From contig SVQJ01000053.1 of NCBI GenBank assembly GCA_015065395.1, positions 1 to 10,403 on the forward strand: DNA of 10,403 nt, given 5' to 3'. This document shows positions 1 through 6,594 of this stretch, one piece after another (position 1 is the stretch's first letter; every line of letters starts with the position of its first letter). This stretch comes from Oscillospiraceae bacterium. Its GTDB lineage: Bacteria > Bacillota > Clostridia > Oscillospirales > CAG-272. A program made the position numbers and the translations under genes. The notes beneath the pieces were generated by a model. That model worked only from the letters and a program-made list of their open reading frames with translations. It was not told where the DNA came from and searched no databases.

Positions 1-826
1 CGTTTTCGAGCCTGAGACCAGTGCGGCTCTCGGCTTTGGCTTCCGTTGCGGATTTCTCGGCCTTCTCCACATGGAGATCATCGAGGAGAGACTGGAGAGA
101 GAATTCAATCTTGATATCATAACCACCGCTCCCAGCGTTATTTACGAGGTAAAGGTGCACGGTGGCGAGATCGTTAAGGTGGATAATCCTACCAATTATC
201 CCGCACCTGATGCAATAGAGGCGGCTTATGAACCCATCGTTGCGGCAAATATCATCACCCCTGCGGAATATGTGGGCGGAATCATGGATCTTTGCCAGGA
301 CAGACGCGGCGAATTTATTGATATGAAGTATATTGAGGCTGAGAGAGTGGAGCTTCACTATAATCTTCCCCTCAATGAGATCATATATGATTTCTTTGAT
401 GCGCTGAAGAGCCGCAGCCGTGGCTATGCTTCTCTGGACTATGAAATGAAGGGATATGTGGAGAGCGATCTCGTGAAGCTTGATTTTATGCTTAACGGAG
501 AGATCGTGGATGCCCTTACCTTTATCGTTCACAGGGAAAAAGCGTATACAAGAGCGAGAAAGATAGCGGAAAAGCTCAAGGAGAATATTCCCCGTCAGCT
601 TTTTGAGGTGCCTATCCAGGCGGCTATCGGTTCAAAGATAATTGCCAGAGAAACCGTAAAGGCTCTGCGCAAGGACGTGCTTGCAAAGTGCTACGGCGGT
701 GATATTACGAGAAAGAAGAAACTGCTTGAAAAGCAGAAGGAAGGTAAAAAGAAGATGCGCCAGCTTGGCAGCGTTCAGGTATCTCCCGAGGCTTTCATGG
801 CAGTGCTCAAGCTTGATGAAAACTGA
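1..826 (+). CDS. lepA: Elongation factor 4 (LepA) GTPase, 3' part only
   Basis: LepA (EF4) is a ribosome-associated translational GTPase that acts on the elongating ribosome in the cytoplasm. The reading frame is open from the left edge (first full codon at base 2), so the gene is cut by the window and about 274 C-terminal residues remain of a protein usually near 600. The stretch ALGFGFRCGFLGLLH just before Met at base 71 is a LepA signature, so that Met is internal and not the start. Further hallmarks are YPAPDAIEAAYEP, the DLCQDRRGEF segment of the domain-V-like region, and the end PEAFMAVLKLDEN, which is typical of the LepA-specific C-terminal domain. The G domain lies outside the window. 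The stop codon overlaps the start of the next gene, dus, by 11 bases, suggesting co-transcription and coupled translation. Confidence 0.97.
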   Translation, partial: VFEPETSAALGFGFRCGFLGLLHMEIIEERLEREFNLDIITTAPSVIYEVKVHGGEIVKVDNPTNYPAPDAIEAAYEPIVAANIITPAEYVGGIMDLCQDRRGEFIDMKYIEAERVELHYNLPLNEIIYDFFDALKSRSRGYASLDYEMKGYVESDLVKLDFMLNGEIVDALTFIVHREKAYTRARKIAEKLKENIPRQLFEVPIQAAIGSKIIARETVKALRKDVLAKCYGGDITRKKKLLEKQKEGKKKMRQLGSVQVSPEAFMAVLKLDEN

Positions 827-1820
827 TACTTTGGAAAAAGTGAATACAGCACGTGAAAAATGCCCGCCCTTGGCTCTTGCGCCCATGGCGGGATTTTCCG
901 ATTGCACTTTTCGCCTTATGTGCTACGAGTGCGGCGCAGATATGGCGGTGACGGAAATGATATCCGCCAAGGCGATGACCTACAGAGATAAAAAGACCCC
1001 CGAGCTTGCCAGGATTGAAAAAGGCGAAAGATCCACAGCGATCCAGCTTTTCGGTCACGAGCCCACCGTTATGGCAGAGGCGGCGGATTTGATCGCAAAG
1101 GGTGATTTTGAAGGATGCGCCTACGGAGAGATGCCCTCTGCCATTGATATCAATATGGGATGTCCTGTTAAAAAGATCGCTCTTTCGGGCGATGGAAGCG
1201 CGCTCATGAAGGATCCTCTTCTTGCGGCAAGGATCGTTTCTGCCGTGAAGGAAAGGGTAAATATCCCGGTCACAGTCAAAATACGGGCAGGCTGGGACAG
1301 AGCCTCAAAAAACGCTCCGGAGATCGCCCGCGCCTGTGCTGATGCCGGAGCAGATATGATATGCGTTCACGGGAGAACGCGGGAAGAGTTCTATAACCCG
1401 GGAGTGGATCTTGATATCGTGAAAAGAACAAGAGATTTTGTTGATCCCCGTGTTCCTGTTTTTGCCAACGGTGATATCTGCGACGGTGAAAGTGCCTATA
1501 GAATGTACACAAACACCGGATGCGACGGACTGATGATAGGCAGAGAGGCACTGGGAAATCCTTGGATCTTTGAGGAGATAAAAGCGTATTTTGAGGGGCG
1601 AGAGTATAATTCTCCCTCAAAGGATATGCGAATCGGTGCCGCTATAGCCCTTGTGGAGCAGATCGTTGCAGATAAGGGGGAGGAAAGGGGAATTCGCGAG
1701 GCAAGAGGGAGAAGTGCCCATTTTATCCGCGGATTGCGTGGAAGTGCAGAGGTTCGCGCCGCATTGAACTGCGCAAAAAGCCTTGCAGAGTTTGAAAGGA
1801 TCCTTGCCGAATGGAAATAA
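816..1820 (+). CDS. dusB: tRNA-dihydrouridine synthase (DusB-like)
   Basis: FMN-dependent enzyme that reduces specific uridines in tRNA to dihydrouridine using NAD(P)H. The 334-residue product matches the usual length of about 320-330. Visible motifs in order: the FMN-binding loop LAPMAGFSD (residues 21-29); INMGCPVKK with catalytic Cys116, which protonates the uracil; GSALM just after it; VKIRAGWD; HGRTR with His185; FANGDI with Asn218; and DGLMIGREALGNPWIF, which closes the TIM barrel. The rest is the C-terminal helical tRNA-binding domain. The CPVKK/GSALM/GRxxxGxPWIF pattern fits the DusB group best. I chose ATG 816 because it gives the normal short N-terminus. The frame is open further upstream, but that part lies over lepA. 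No clear Shine-Dalgarno precedes 816, so translation probably depends on ribosomes finishing lepA. GTG 840 is a weaker alternative start. Confidence 0.93.
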   Translation: MKTDTLEKVNTAREKCPPLALAPMAGFSDCTFRLMCYECGADMAVTEMISAKAMTYRDKKTPELARIEKGERSTAIQLFGHEPTVMAEAADLIAKGDFEGCAYGEMPSAIDINMGCPVKKIALSGDGSALMKDPLLAARIVSAVKERVNIPVTVKIRAGWDRASKNAPEIARACADAGADMICVHGRTREEFYNPGVDLDIVKRTRDFVDPRVPVFANGDICDGESAYRMYTNTGCDGLMIGREALGNPWIFEEIKAYFEGREYNSPSKDMRIGAAIALVEQIVADKGEERGIREARGRSAHFIRGLRGSAEVRAALNCAKSLAEFERILAEWK

Positions 1821-1912
1821 GCTTGTAGCTTTTTGAAAAGGAACGGTCGCTTTTTTGAAAAAAAGCTTGGCAAAAAACTTTACATAAGGGTTTTGCTGAA
1901 AATCACAAGCAA

Positions 1913-1970
1913 AAAAAGAGGGAGACACACCAAAATGAACGAGCTCATTTTGGTGTGTCTCCCTCTTTTT
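1913..1970. terminator. Bidirectional Rho-independent terminator with a 26-bp perfect stem
   Basis: Bases 1913-1938 are exactly complementary to 1945-1970, leaving a 6-base loop. The left arm begins in an A run and the right arm ends in a T run, so RNA from either strand would form a G/C-containing hairpin followed by U residues. It lies 92 bases after the dus stop and 80 bases after the vanY stop, so it can end both convergent transcripts. The stem is much longer than a usual intrinsic terminator. Confidence 0.85.
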
Positions 1971-2010
1971 AGGGCCTTTTTTCTATCGTTGTCTTCTTAT
2001 AGTTCCTTTG

Positions 2011-2034
2011 GTTCTTTCCTTTCAAGGAAAGAAC
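2011..2034. repeat. Short hairpin next to the vanY 3' end
   Basis: gttctttcc (2011-2019) is the exact reverse complement of ggaaagaac (2026-2034), giving 9 bp plus one or two A-T pairs inside and a tiny loop. There is no U run on either side, so it is not a good terminator itself. It could be a 3'-end stabilising hairpin for vanY mRNA or part of a repeat element. A diverged, inverted relative lies at 6971-7000 (23 of 30 bases match by eye). Confidence 0.5.
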
Positions 2035-2050
2035 GGGAAAACCTTTGAAT

Positions 2051-3244
2051 TTATTTTTTACAGGTAATTATATATCCGTCAAAATTATTGCCTGAAACCG
2101 TATATTCGCACTCCTTGGGTATTTTGACCTCGGTGGTCATATCATCCTCGGCGGGAACGTAATAGATGGCATAGCCTTCGGCGAATTCATCTGCGGTTAT
2201 AGGCTGTACGCCACTGTTTTCGGTATAACCGAGGATAAGGGTATCGTAGGTATAGCTTACGATATAATCCTCCAGATATTCTTCAAGGCAGAGATTCTGA
2301 TCCTCCATGATCTGAGCGTGAGGGATGCCCACGTAGCGGTAATGCCAGGATTCATAGCTTATTCCCGTTTTATAGACCTTATCGTCTGGGTATCGGAGGA
2401 TAAAGCCGTATTCGGAGGCGTTTTCTCTGAACCACGCGCATTCGCTGTAGCTTTCCACATAGTATATATATCCGTTCACATTAACGTTAAGATCCATTGC
2501 AAGTCCTGTGTGGTGCTCGCTTTCGCCGGGATTTGCAACATAAGCTTTAGCATAGTCCTCTCCGCGCTCCTCTGAATACTGCTTATAGAGGTTTTCCTGA
2601 TCCGTGCGGCTTCTGTAGCAGCTGTTGAGCTGGAGGGAGGCGAAGCCGGTCTCGTTAAAATAATCTTCAGTCATCATATTGAAGGCTTCAATGGCGCAGG
2701 GCAGGAGCTTGTGCGTGCTTTGGCTCATTTTGTAATATTCGTTTTTCATATCTCTGACCCCGGTGATACTGTTTTCAAGCTCTTCGGGGAAAAGATATTC
2801 GGTATAGGAATTGACCAGAATAAGCTCGCCCTTGTGTATATCTTCCTCCGAGAGGGTAAGGGTCATATAGGGGAGGTCATCTTTATTGTCTCCGGTTTCA
2901 TTTCCTTCGCCCGCCGGCTTATTTCCGCCCGGCTTTTCTTTGTCTTCACCGGCGTTTTCCTCAAGCCCTGTTGTGGTGCTGCTACTGTTTTGAGCATCCT
3001 TCAGGCTTGGGATAATGAAAAAGAGGCTGGTGCCGATGATGAGAGCGAAAATAAGCGTGCAGAGAACAACGCCTATGTTGATCTTTGTGCGCTTGCGTCG
3101 TCTTCTCATGTAGTTAAAACGGCTCACAGGCTTTCTGTGGCGGTCGTGACCTGCTTCTTCCGGTGTGTATGTACGCTTTACCTGCGGCTCACCCAGAGGG
3201 CTGTAGCCGTTCTGGGTCCTTCTCGGGTCCTGGTTGTTGTTCAT
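2051..3244 (-). CDS. Membrane-anchored VanY-type D,D-carboxypeptidase (peptidase M15B)
   Basis: Predicted zinc D-alanyl-D-alanine carboxypeptidase that trims peptidoglycan stem peptides outside the cell. The 397 residues show a cytoplasmic basic N-terminus (RRRRKR, 47-52), one membrane segment (about 56-79), a Ser/Thr/Gly/Glu-rich linker (about 85-125) and a VanY domain (about 130-310). The domain has CYRSR (209-213), the zinc motif SEHHTGLAMD (His244, Asp251) and ESWHYRYVG with zinc ligand His301. This is a type II membrane protein with the enzyme on the outside. About 85 residues follow the catalytic domain, ending in a Cys-containing YTVSGNNFDGYIITCKK tail whose role I do not know. ATG 3244 has AAAAGGG six bases upstream. 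No vanS/vanR/vanH genes are nearby, so this is more likely routine wall maintenance than glycopeptide resistance. Confidence 0.9.
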   Translation of the reverse strand: MNNNQDPRRTQNGYSPLGEPQVKRTYTPEEAGHDRHRKPVSRFNYMRRRRKRTKINIGVVLCTLIFALIIGTSLFFIIPSLKDAQNSSSTTTGLEENAGEDKEKPGGNKPAGEGNETGDNKDDLPYMTLTLSEEDIHKGELILVNSYTEYLFPEELENSITGVRDMKNEYYKMSQSTHKLLPCAIEAFNMMTEDYFNETGFASLQLNSCYRSRTDQENLYKQYSEERGEDYAKAYVANPGESEHHTGLAMDLNVNVNGYIYYVESYSECAWFRENASEYGFILRYPDDKVYKTGISYESWHYRYVGIPHAQIMEDQNLCLEEYLEDYIVSYTYDTLILGYTENSGVQPITADEFAEGYAIYYVPAEDDMTTEVKIPKECEYTVSGNNFDGYIITCKK

Positions 3245-3287
3245 AGATATCCCTTTTATAGAATAATATTTTTCCTATTTGTAATCT

Positions 3288-3318
3288 AATAAAGGGCTGT
3301 TCCAAACAGCCCTTTATT
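3288..3318 (-). terminator. Probable terminator after pnp
   Basis: A perfect 14-bp stem (3288-3301 with 3305-3318) has a 3-base loop and a G/C core. It starts 12 bases beyond the pnp stop codon and lies between pnp and vanY. On the minus strand the U residues are mostly inside the 3' arm and the tail beyond it is only moderately U-rich, so termination may be incomplete, allowing some read-through into vanY. I see no convincing vanY promoter in the remaining 43 bases. Confidence 0.7.
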
Positions 3319-3330
3319 GGATTTATAGAT

Positions 3331-5433
3331 TTATTCAGCAAGAAGTGCGTCTTTTCTGGAGAGGTTCATTCTGCCGCGCTCGTCAACACCGAGGAATTTG
3401 ATCTTCATGGTGTCGCCTACGTTGCAAACATCCTCAACCTTTTCGGTTCTCTTGGTATCAAGCTTTGAGATGTGAACGAGACCTTCCTTGCCGGGAGCAA
3501 ACTCAACGAATGCACCGATGGGGATGATTCTTGTAACGGTTCCCTCGTAGATCGCACCAACCTCGGGCTCGAAAACGATACCGTCGATGATCTTCTTAGC
3601 AGCTGCGATAGCGTTCTTATCAACAGCGGAAATGAAGATAGAGCCGTCATCCTCAATGTCGATCTTAGCGCCTGTATCAGCTGTGATCTTCTGGATGACC
3701 TTACCGCCGGAGCCGATAACCTCGCGGATCTTATCAACGGGGATCTTCATGGAGATCATCTTGGGAGCATACTCGCTTACCTCAGCTCTGGGAGCATCGA
3801 TAGCCTTAAGGATGACCTCGTCGATTATATAGTCACGGCCCTTATGAGTTACCTCAAGAGCCTCTGCGATGATCTCGGGGGTAAGACCGTCGATCTTAAG
3901 GTCCATCTGGATGGATGTGATACCCTTATGAGTACCTGCAACCTTGAAGTCCATATCGCCGTAGAAGTCCTCAAGACCCTGAATATCGATCATGGTCATG
4001 AAATCATCGGAGTCCTCAGCGGTGATAAGACCGCAGGAGATACCTGCTACGGGAGCCTTGATGGGAACACCTGCGTCCATAAGTGCAAGGGTGGAGCCGC
4101 AAACGCTTCCCTGAGAAGTGGATCCGTTGGAGGAAACTACCTCTGATACAAGGCGGATAGCATAGGGGAACTCCTCAACAGAGGGGAGCACGGGAACGAG
4201 GGAGCGCTCAGCGAGGGCGCCGTGGCCGATCTCACGGCGTCCGGGGCTTCTGGAAGCCTTTGCCTCGCCTACGGAGTAGCCGGGCATATTGTAATGGTGG
4301 AGATATCTCTTGGATTCCTCCTCCCAGATAGTATCAAGCATCTGCTCGTCGCTGATGGGGCCAAGGGTTGCAAGGGTCATTACCTGAGTCTGACCGCGGG
4401 TGAAGAGGCCGGAGCCGTGTACGCGGTTGAAAAGGCCAACTTCTGCAGCGAGGGGACGGATCTCGTCCATTCTTCTGCCGTCAACTCTCTTCTTATCAAC
4501 GAGAAGCCAGTTGCGAACGATCTTCTTCTGGATCTTATAAATAAGCTCGGGATATACGACTTCAAGATCGGGATATTTCTCAAGGAAAGCTTCCATGACC
4601 TTATCCTGGATAGGCTCCATTCTCTCGTCGCGAACGTTCTTGTCGTCGGTATCGAGAGCTGCCTTTACGTCCTCTTCAACATAAGCGAAGATCTCATCGA
4701 ACATATCGTGGTCAAGCTCGCCGGACTCATAAGTGAACTTAGGCTTACCAACCTCGGAAACGATATTTCTGATGAATACGAGGAGCTGCTTGATAACTGC
4801 ATGAGCCATCATGATAGCCTTGAACATATCCTCGTCGGATACTTCCTTAGCGCCTGCCTCGATCATAACTACCTTTTCCTGACTTGCAGCAACCGTAAGC
4901 TCAAGAACGCTCTCTTCTCTCTGCTTGCAGGTGGGGTTTACCATAAGCTTTCCATCCTCGGTCATGCCCATGAAAACACCGCCGATGGGGCCGTTCCAGG
5001 GAATATCGGAAATGGAAAGAGCGATGGATGCGCCGATCATTGCGGTGATCTCGGGGGAGCAGTTGTGATCAACGGAAAGAACGGTGAGAGATACGTTAAC
5101 GTCGTTACGGAGATCCTTGGGAAAGAGGGGACGGAGAGGACGGTCGATAACTCGGGAGGTGAGGATAGCCTTCTCGCCGGGTCTTCCTTCTCTCTTGAGA
5201 TATCCGCCGGGAATTCTGCCCACGGCGTACATTCTTTCTTCAAAGTCAACGGAAAGGGGAAGGAAATCGATTCCTTCACGGGGACGTGCGCTTGCTGTTG
5301 CGCAAGCGAGAACTGCGGTTTCGCCGTAGCGAACAATGCAGGAGCCGTTTGCAAGGCCTGCAACCTTACCTACCTCAACGGTAAGAGGTCTGCCTGCAAG
5401 CTCGTAAGAAAAAGTTCTGTAATTCTCGAACAT
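3331..5433 (-). CDS. pnp: Polyribonucleotide nucleotidyltransferase (PNPase)
   Basis: Trimeric 3'-to-5' phosphorolytic exoribonuclease that degrades mRNA, releasing nucleoside diphosphates, and can also add tails. The 700 residues match the family. Order of parts: first RNase PH-like domain (about 10-145), helical domain (about 240-310), second RNase PH domain (about 312-545), KH domain with IGSGGK (573-578) and S1 domain (about 624-693). Visible core motifs are FTRGQTQ, SRSPGRREIGHGALAERSL, SNGSTSQGSVCG and the GDMDFKVAG active-site strand. Asp489, Asp495 and Lys497 align with the E. coli metal and catalytic residues 486, 492 and 494. ATG 5433 has AAGGAG eight bases upstream (5442-5447). It follows rpsO, the classic order, separated by a terminator and a long leader hairpin. 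Confidence 0.98.
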   Translation of the reverse strand: MFENYRTFSYELAGRPLTVEVGKVAGLANGSCIVRYGETAVLACATASARPREGIDFLPLSVDFEERMYAVGRIPGGYLKREGRPGEKAILTSRVIDRPLRPLFPKDLRNDVNVSLTVLSVDHNCSPEITAMIGASIALSISDIPWNGPIGGVFMGMTEDGKLMVNPTCKQREESVLELTVAASQEKVVMIEAGAKEVSDEDMFKAIMMAHAVIKQLLVFIRNIVSEVGKPKFTYESGELDHDMFDEIFAYVEEDVKAALDTDDKNVRDERMEPIQDKVMEAFLEKYPDLEVVYPELIYKIQKKIVRNWLLVDKKRVDGRRMDEIRPLAAEVGLFNRVHGSGLFTRGQTQVMTLATLGPISDEQMLDTIWEEESKRYLHHYNMPGYSVGEAKASRSPGRREIGHGALAERSLVPVLPSVEEFPYAIRLVSEVVSSNGSTSQGSVCGSTLALMDAGVPIKAPVAGISCGLITAEDSDDFMTMIDIQGLEDFYGDMDFKVAGTHKGITSIQMDLKIDGLTPEIIAEALEVTHKGRDYIIDEVILKAIDAPRAEVSEYAPKMISMKIPVDKIREVIGSGGKVIQKITADTGAKIDIEDDGSIFISAVDKNAIAAAKKIIDGIVFEPEVGAIYEGTVTRIIPIGAFVEFAPGKEGLVHISKLDTKRTEKVEDVCNVGDTMKIKFLGVDERGRMNLSRKDALLAE

Positions 5434-5461
5434 TGTGTTTTCTCCTTAAATTTATACTTCA

Positions 5462-5549
5462 GCTTTTCCGTTTGGTTTAGCACTTAAATATATTACTCTC
5501 CTGTATTGAAAGAAAGTAATATATTTAATTGCTAACCCGTGGGAAAAGC
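5462..5549 (-). promoter_or_regulatory. Long double-stranded stem in the pnp mRNA leader (candidate RNase III site)
   Basis: Read as minus-strand RNA, bases 5462-5549 fold back on themselves: 8 bp (5462-5469 with 5542-5549), a small internal loop, 2 bp, a mismatch, 6 bp (5477-5482 with 5530-5535), a mismatch, then 19 bp with two G-U pairs (5484-5502 with 5510-5528) and a 7-base loop. About 35 bp are paired. The base of the stem ends 14 bases before the pnp Shine-Dalgarno. In E. coli an RNase III-cut stem in the pnp leader lets PNPase repress its own synthesis. That this stem does the same here is inference from position and shape; the pairing itself is visible. Confidence 0.65.
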
Positions 5550-5566
5550 ATTTTAACAAAAATATA

Positions 5567-5596
5567 GGCTTCGGCAGGATGATTCCTGCCGAAGCC
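5567..5596 (-). terminator. Rho-independent terminator after rpsO
   Basis: A perfect 13-bp G/C-rich stem (5567-5579 with 5584-5596) with a 4-base loop, followed on the minus strand by a U-rich tail (tatatttttgtt). It lies 36 bases after the rpsO stop and upstream of pnp. It probably ends or attenuates rpsO transcripts, so pnp is expressed by read-through or from a promoter I could not identify confidently. Confidence 0.88.
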
Positions 5597-5632
5597 GATT
5601 CAGCCTTTATGGCTCTCGGCGAAAAAAGGAAA

Positions 5633-5899
5633 TTACTTTCTGAGGCCGAGTTTTTCAACGATCGCACGATAGCGCTCGATGTCAACCTTCTGGAGATAAG
5701 CGAGAAGGTTGCGGCGATGACCTACCATCTTGAGAAGGCCGCGACCGGAGTGGTGGTCCTTCTTGTTAGCCTTCATGTGCTCGGTAAGGGTCTTGATTCT
5801 GTGAGTCAGAATAGCGATCTGAACCTCAGGAGAACCTGTGTCGCCTTCATGAGTCTTGTACTCTTCGATGATTCTTGTCTTTTCTTCCTTGGTAATCAT
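5633..5899 (-). CDS. rpsO: 30S ribosomal protein S15
   Basis: Primary-binding protein of the small subunit, contacting the 16S rRNA central-domain three-way junction. The 88-residue length is the family norm. Recognisable segments are HEGDTGSPEVQIAILTHRI, the DHHSGRGLLKMVGHRRNLL RNA-binding stretch and the C-terminal YRAIVEKLGLRK. I chose ATG 5899 (protein MITKEEK...) over the in-frame GTG at 5908. The GTG is part of the Shine-Dalgarno gaggtg that sits a proper distance before 5899, and starting there would add three residues beyond the usual N-terminus. Transcription comes from a strong promoter at 6015-6043, and a terminator follows at 5567-5596. Confidence 0.97.
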   Translation of the reverse strand: MITKEEKTRIIEEYKTHEGDTGSPEVQIAILTHRIKTLTEHMKANKKDHHSGRGLLKMVGHRRNLLAYLQKVDIERYRAIVEKLGLRK

Positions 5900-6008
5900 G
5901 GTTTTCACCTCATATAAAATTATTTGCGTTCCTCGCGCACCTCAGGCTGGGGCGGGTGAAGAAATTCTCTCAAAGAATCTGTATCCCCTGTCCGAGAAGG
6001 CGATTTAC
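5900..6008 (-). promoter_or_regulatory. rpsO 5' leader, possible autoregulatory RNA
   Basis: About 110 bases separate the inferred transcription start (near 6008) from the rpsO ATG. The RNA contains UUCACC (plus-strand bases 5955-5960), exactly complementary to GGUGAA of the Shine-Dalgarno region (5904-5909). A second copy of UGAGGUG lies upstream (5938-5944; the Shine-Dalgarno copy is 5906-5912), so the same UUCACC could pair its CACC with either copy. A small hairpin around 5963-5979 (attct/agaat) is also possible. S15 represses its own mRNA through leader structures in several bacteria. A role here is inference, as the leader matches no class I can recognise by eye. Confidence 0.35.
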
Positions 6009-6014
6009 CGTGTT

Positions 6015-6043
6015 ATTGTAGCACAATCGAGCCGGTTTGTAAA
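6015..6043 (-). promoter_or_regulatory. Sigma-A type promoter for rpsO
   Basis: On the minus strand, TTTACA (6038-6043) and TACAAT (6015-6020) are separated by exactly 17 bases, and TGC directly before the -10 box gives an extended -10. It lies just beyond the stop codon of the TauE/SafE gene and points into rpsO. Confidence 0.85.
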
Positions 6044-6051
6044 GAGTTTTT

Positions 6052-6438
6052 TCACTTTTTTTCTTTTTTATTTTTAACAAATGCAGGAAGAATGCGAAAT
6101 AGGGATATCGTGCCTGCGAAAATCAGCATCCAGCCGAAGGCTTTTTTCAGTGTATCCGGGTCTGTTCTATGGGCCATAAGGCTTCCGAGGAGGGATGCAG
6201 GCATCCCGGAAAGGCCGAGGGCGAGGAAGAGTGAAAGGTTTATCTTCCTTTTTTTGAAATGAACGAAAAGGGCGGCAATGGAGGCGAAGATGAAAAAGTA
6301 AAGATTCAGCCCTTGGGCGGCGATCTGGGACATGCTTCTGATGAACGTGAGGTATATAACAAGAAGCCCGCCGCCGCCTATCCCCATTCCGGAGAGGCTT
6401 CCCAGTAAAAATGCGCAGACCGTGTCGAATATCAGCAT
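6052..6438 (-). CDS. Half-size TauE/SafE family membrane protein (DUF81)
   Basis: Small integral membrane protein of 128 residues with about four hydrophobic segments (roughly 3-31, 38-60, 67-90, 97-119) and a basic cytoplasmic-type tail (KNKKEKK). The glycine-rich GMGIGGGGLLVIYL near the N-terminus, followed by QGLNLYFFIFASIAALFVHFKKRKI, is characteristic of the TauE/SafE family (PF01925), whose members are thought to export sulfite, sulfoacetate or other organic anions. Typical members are about 250 residues with two such repeats. This one has a single repeat, so it would have to work as a dimer or with a partner encoded elsewhere; no second half is visible next to it. ATG 6438 has GGGAG five bases upstream. 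The substrate cannot be told from sequence. Confidence 0.75.
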   Translation of the reverse strand: MLIFDTVCAFLLGSLSGMGIGGGGLLVIYLTFIRSMSQIAAQGLNLYFFIFASIAALFVHFKKRKINLSLFLALGLSGMPASLLGSLMAHRTDPDTLKKAFGWMLIFAGTISLFRILPAFVKNKKEKK

Positions 6439-6536
6439 AAAATCTCCCGTGGCTTTTTATAATTATTCTTTACCGCAACTGAAAAAACTATTCCAAGAGA
6501 TCGATGCCGATGTAGCTTTTCGGTTTGGAAAAAGGG

Positions 6537-6565
6537 TTGACAAAGGGGGAAGAAAAGTGTAGAAT
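6537..6565 (+). promoter_or_regulatory. Near-consensus promoter for the small lipoprotein gene
   Basis: Perfect TTGACA (6537-6542), a 17-base spacer and TAGAAT (6560-6565), with a transcription start expected near 6572. A Shine-Dalgarno AGGAG (6583-6587) follows, seven bases before ATG 6595. The leader would be only about 20 bases, with no room for an RNA switch. Confidence 0.85.
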
Positions 6566-6594
6566 GACTTATAACTAAATTTAGGAGAAGAATC

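Larger units (their letters stand above)
1821..2048. repeat. Palindrome-rich intergenic region between convergent dus and vanY
   Basis: This gap of about 230 bases separates two convergent genes and holds no credible gene. It contains A/T-rich inverted segments (a gctttt...aaaagc palindrome around 1849-1866), the perfect 26-bp hairpin at 1913-1970 and a second hairpin at 2011-2034. A 71-codon open frame (1833-2048) runs across all of these. Its product is low-complexity and rich in Lys, Phe and Ser, and the frame has no ribosome binding site, so I treat it as spurious. The density of near-perfect palindromes suggests a dispersed intergenic repeat of the kind common in Clostridia. That is inference: I cannot count copies in the genome. 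Confidence 0.4.

Noticed and set aside
681..815. Upstream extension of the dus reading frame by 45 codons
   Set aside because: It lies over the lepA 3' end in another frame, its translation is basic and low-complexity, and Dus proteins start shortly before the LAPMAG loop. ATG 816 gives the normal length.
1833..2048. A 71-codon plus-strand open frame
   Set aside because: It runs straight through the 26-bp terminator hairpin and the second palindrome, has no ribosome binding site and gives a low-complexity product.
1821..2048. Insertion sequence or MITE
   Set aside because: No transposase and no target-site duplication that I could see; the palindromes alone support only a generic repeat or terminator call.
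2051..3244. Glycopeptide-resistance locus
   Set aside because: A VanY-type enzyme alone, with no vanS/R/H/A-like genes beside it, is not evidence of vancomycin resistance; such M15B enzymes are common in Clostridia.
3472..5487. Long plus-strand open frames opposite pnp (224 and 421 codons)
   Set aside because: They mirror the codon bias of pnp on the opposite strand, and their translations show no recognisable domain. Pnp itself is beyond doubt.
5900..5908. GTG start three codons upstream for rpsO
   Set aside because: The GTG is inside the gaggtg Shine-Dalgarno that serves ATG 5899, and S15 proteins normally begin at the latter position.
6439..6536. A promoter for the TauE/SafE gene on the minus strand
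   Set aside because: A TATAAA-like box lies too close to the start codon and no spaced -35 partner is convincing.
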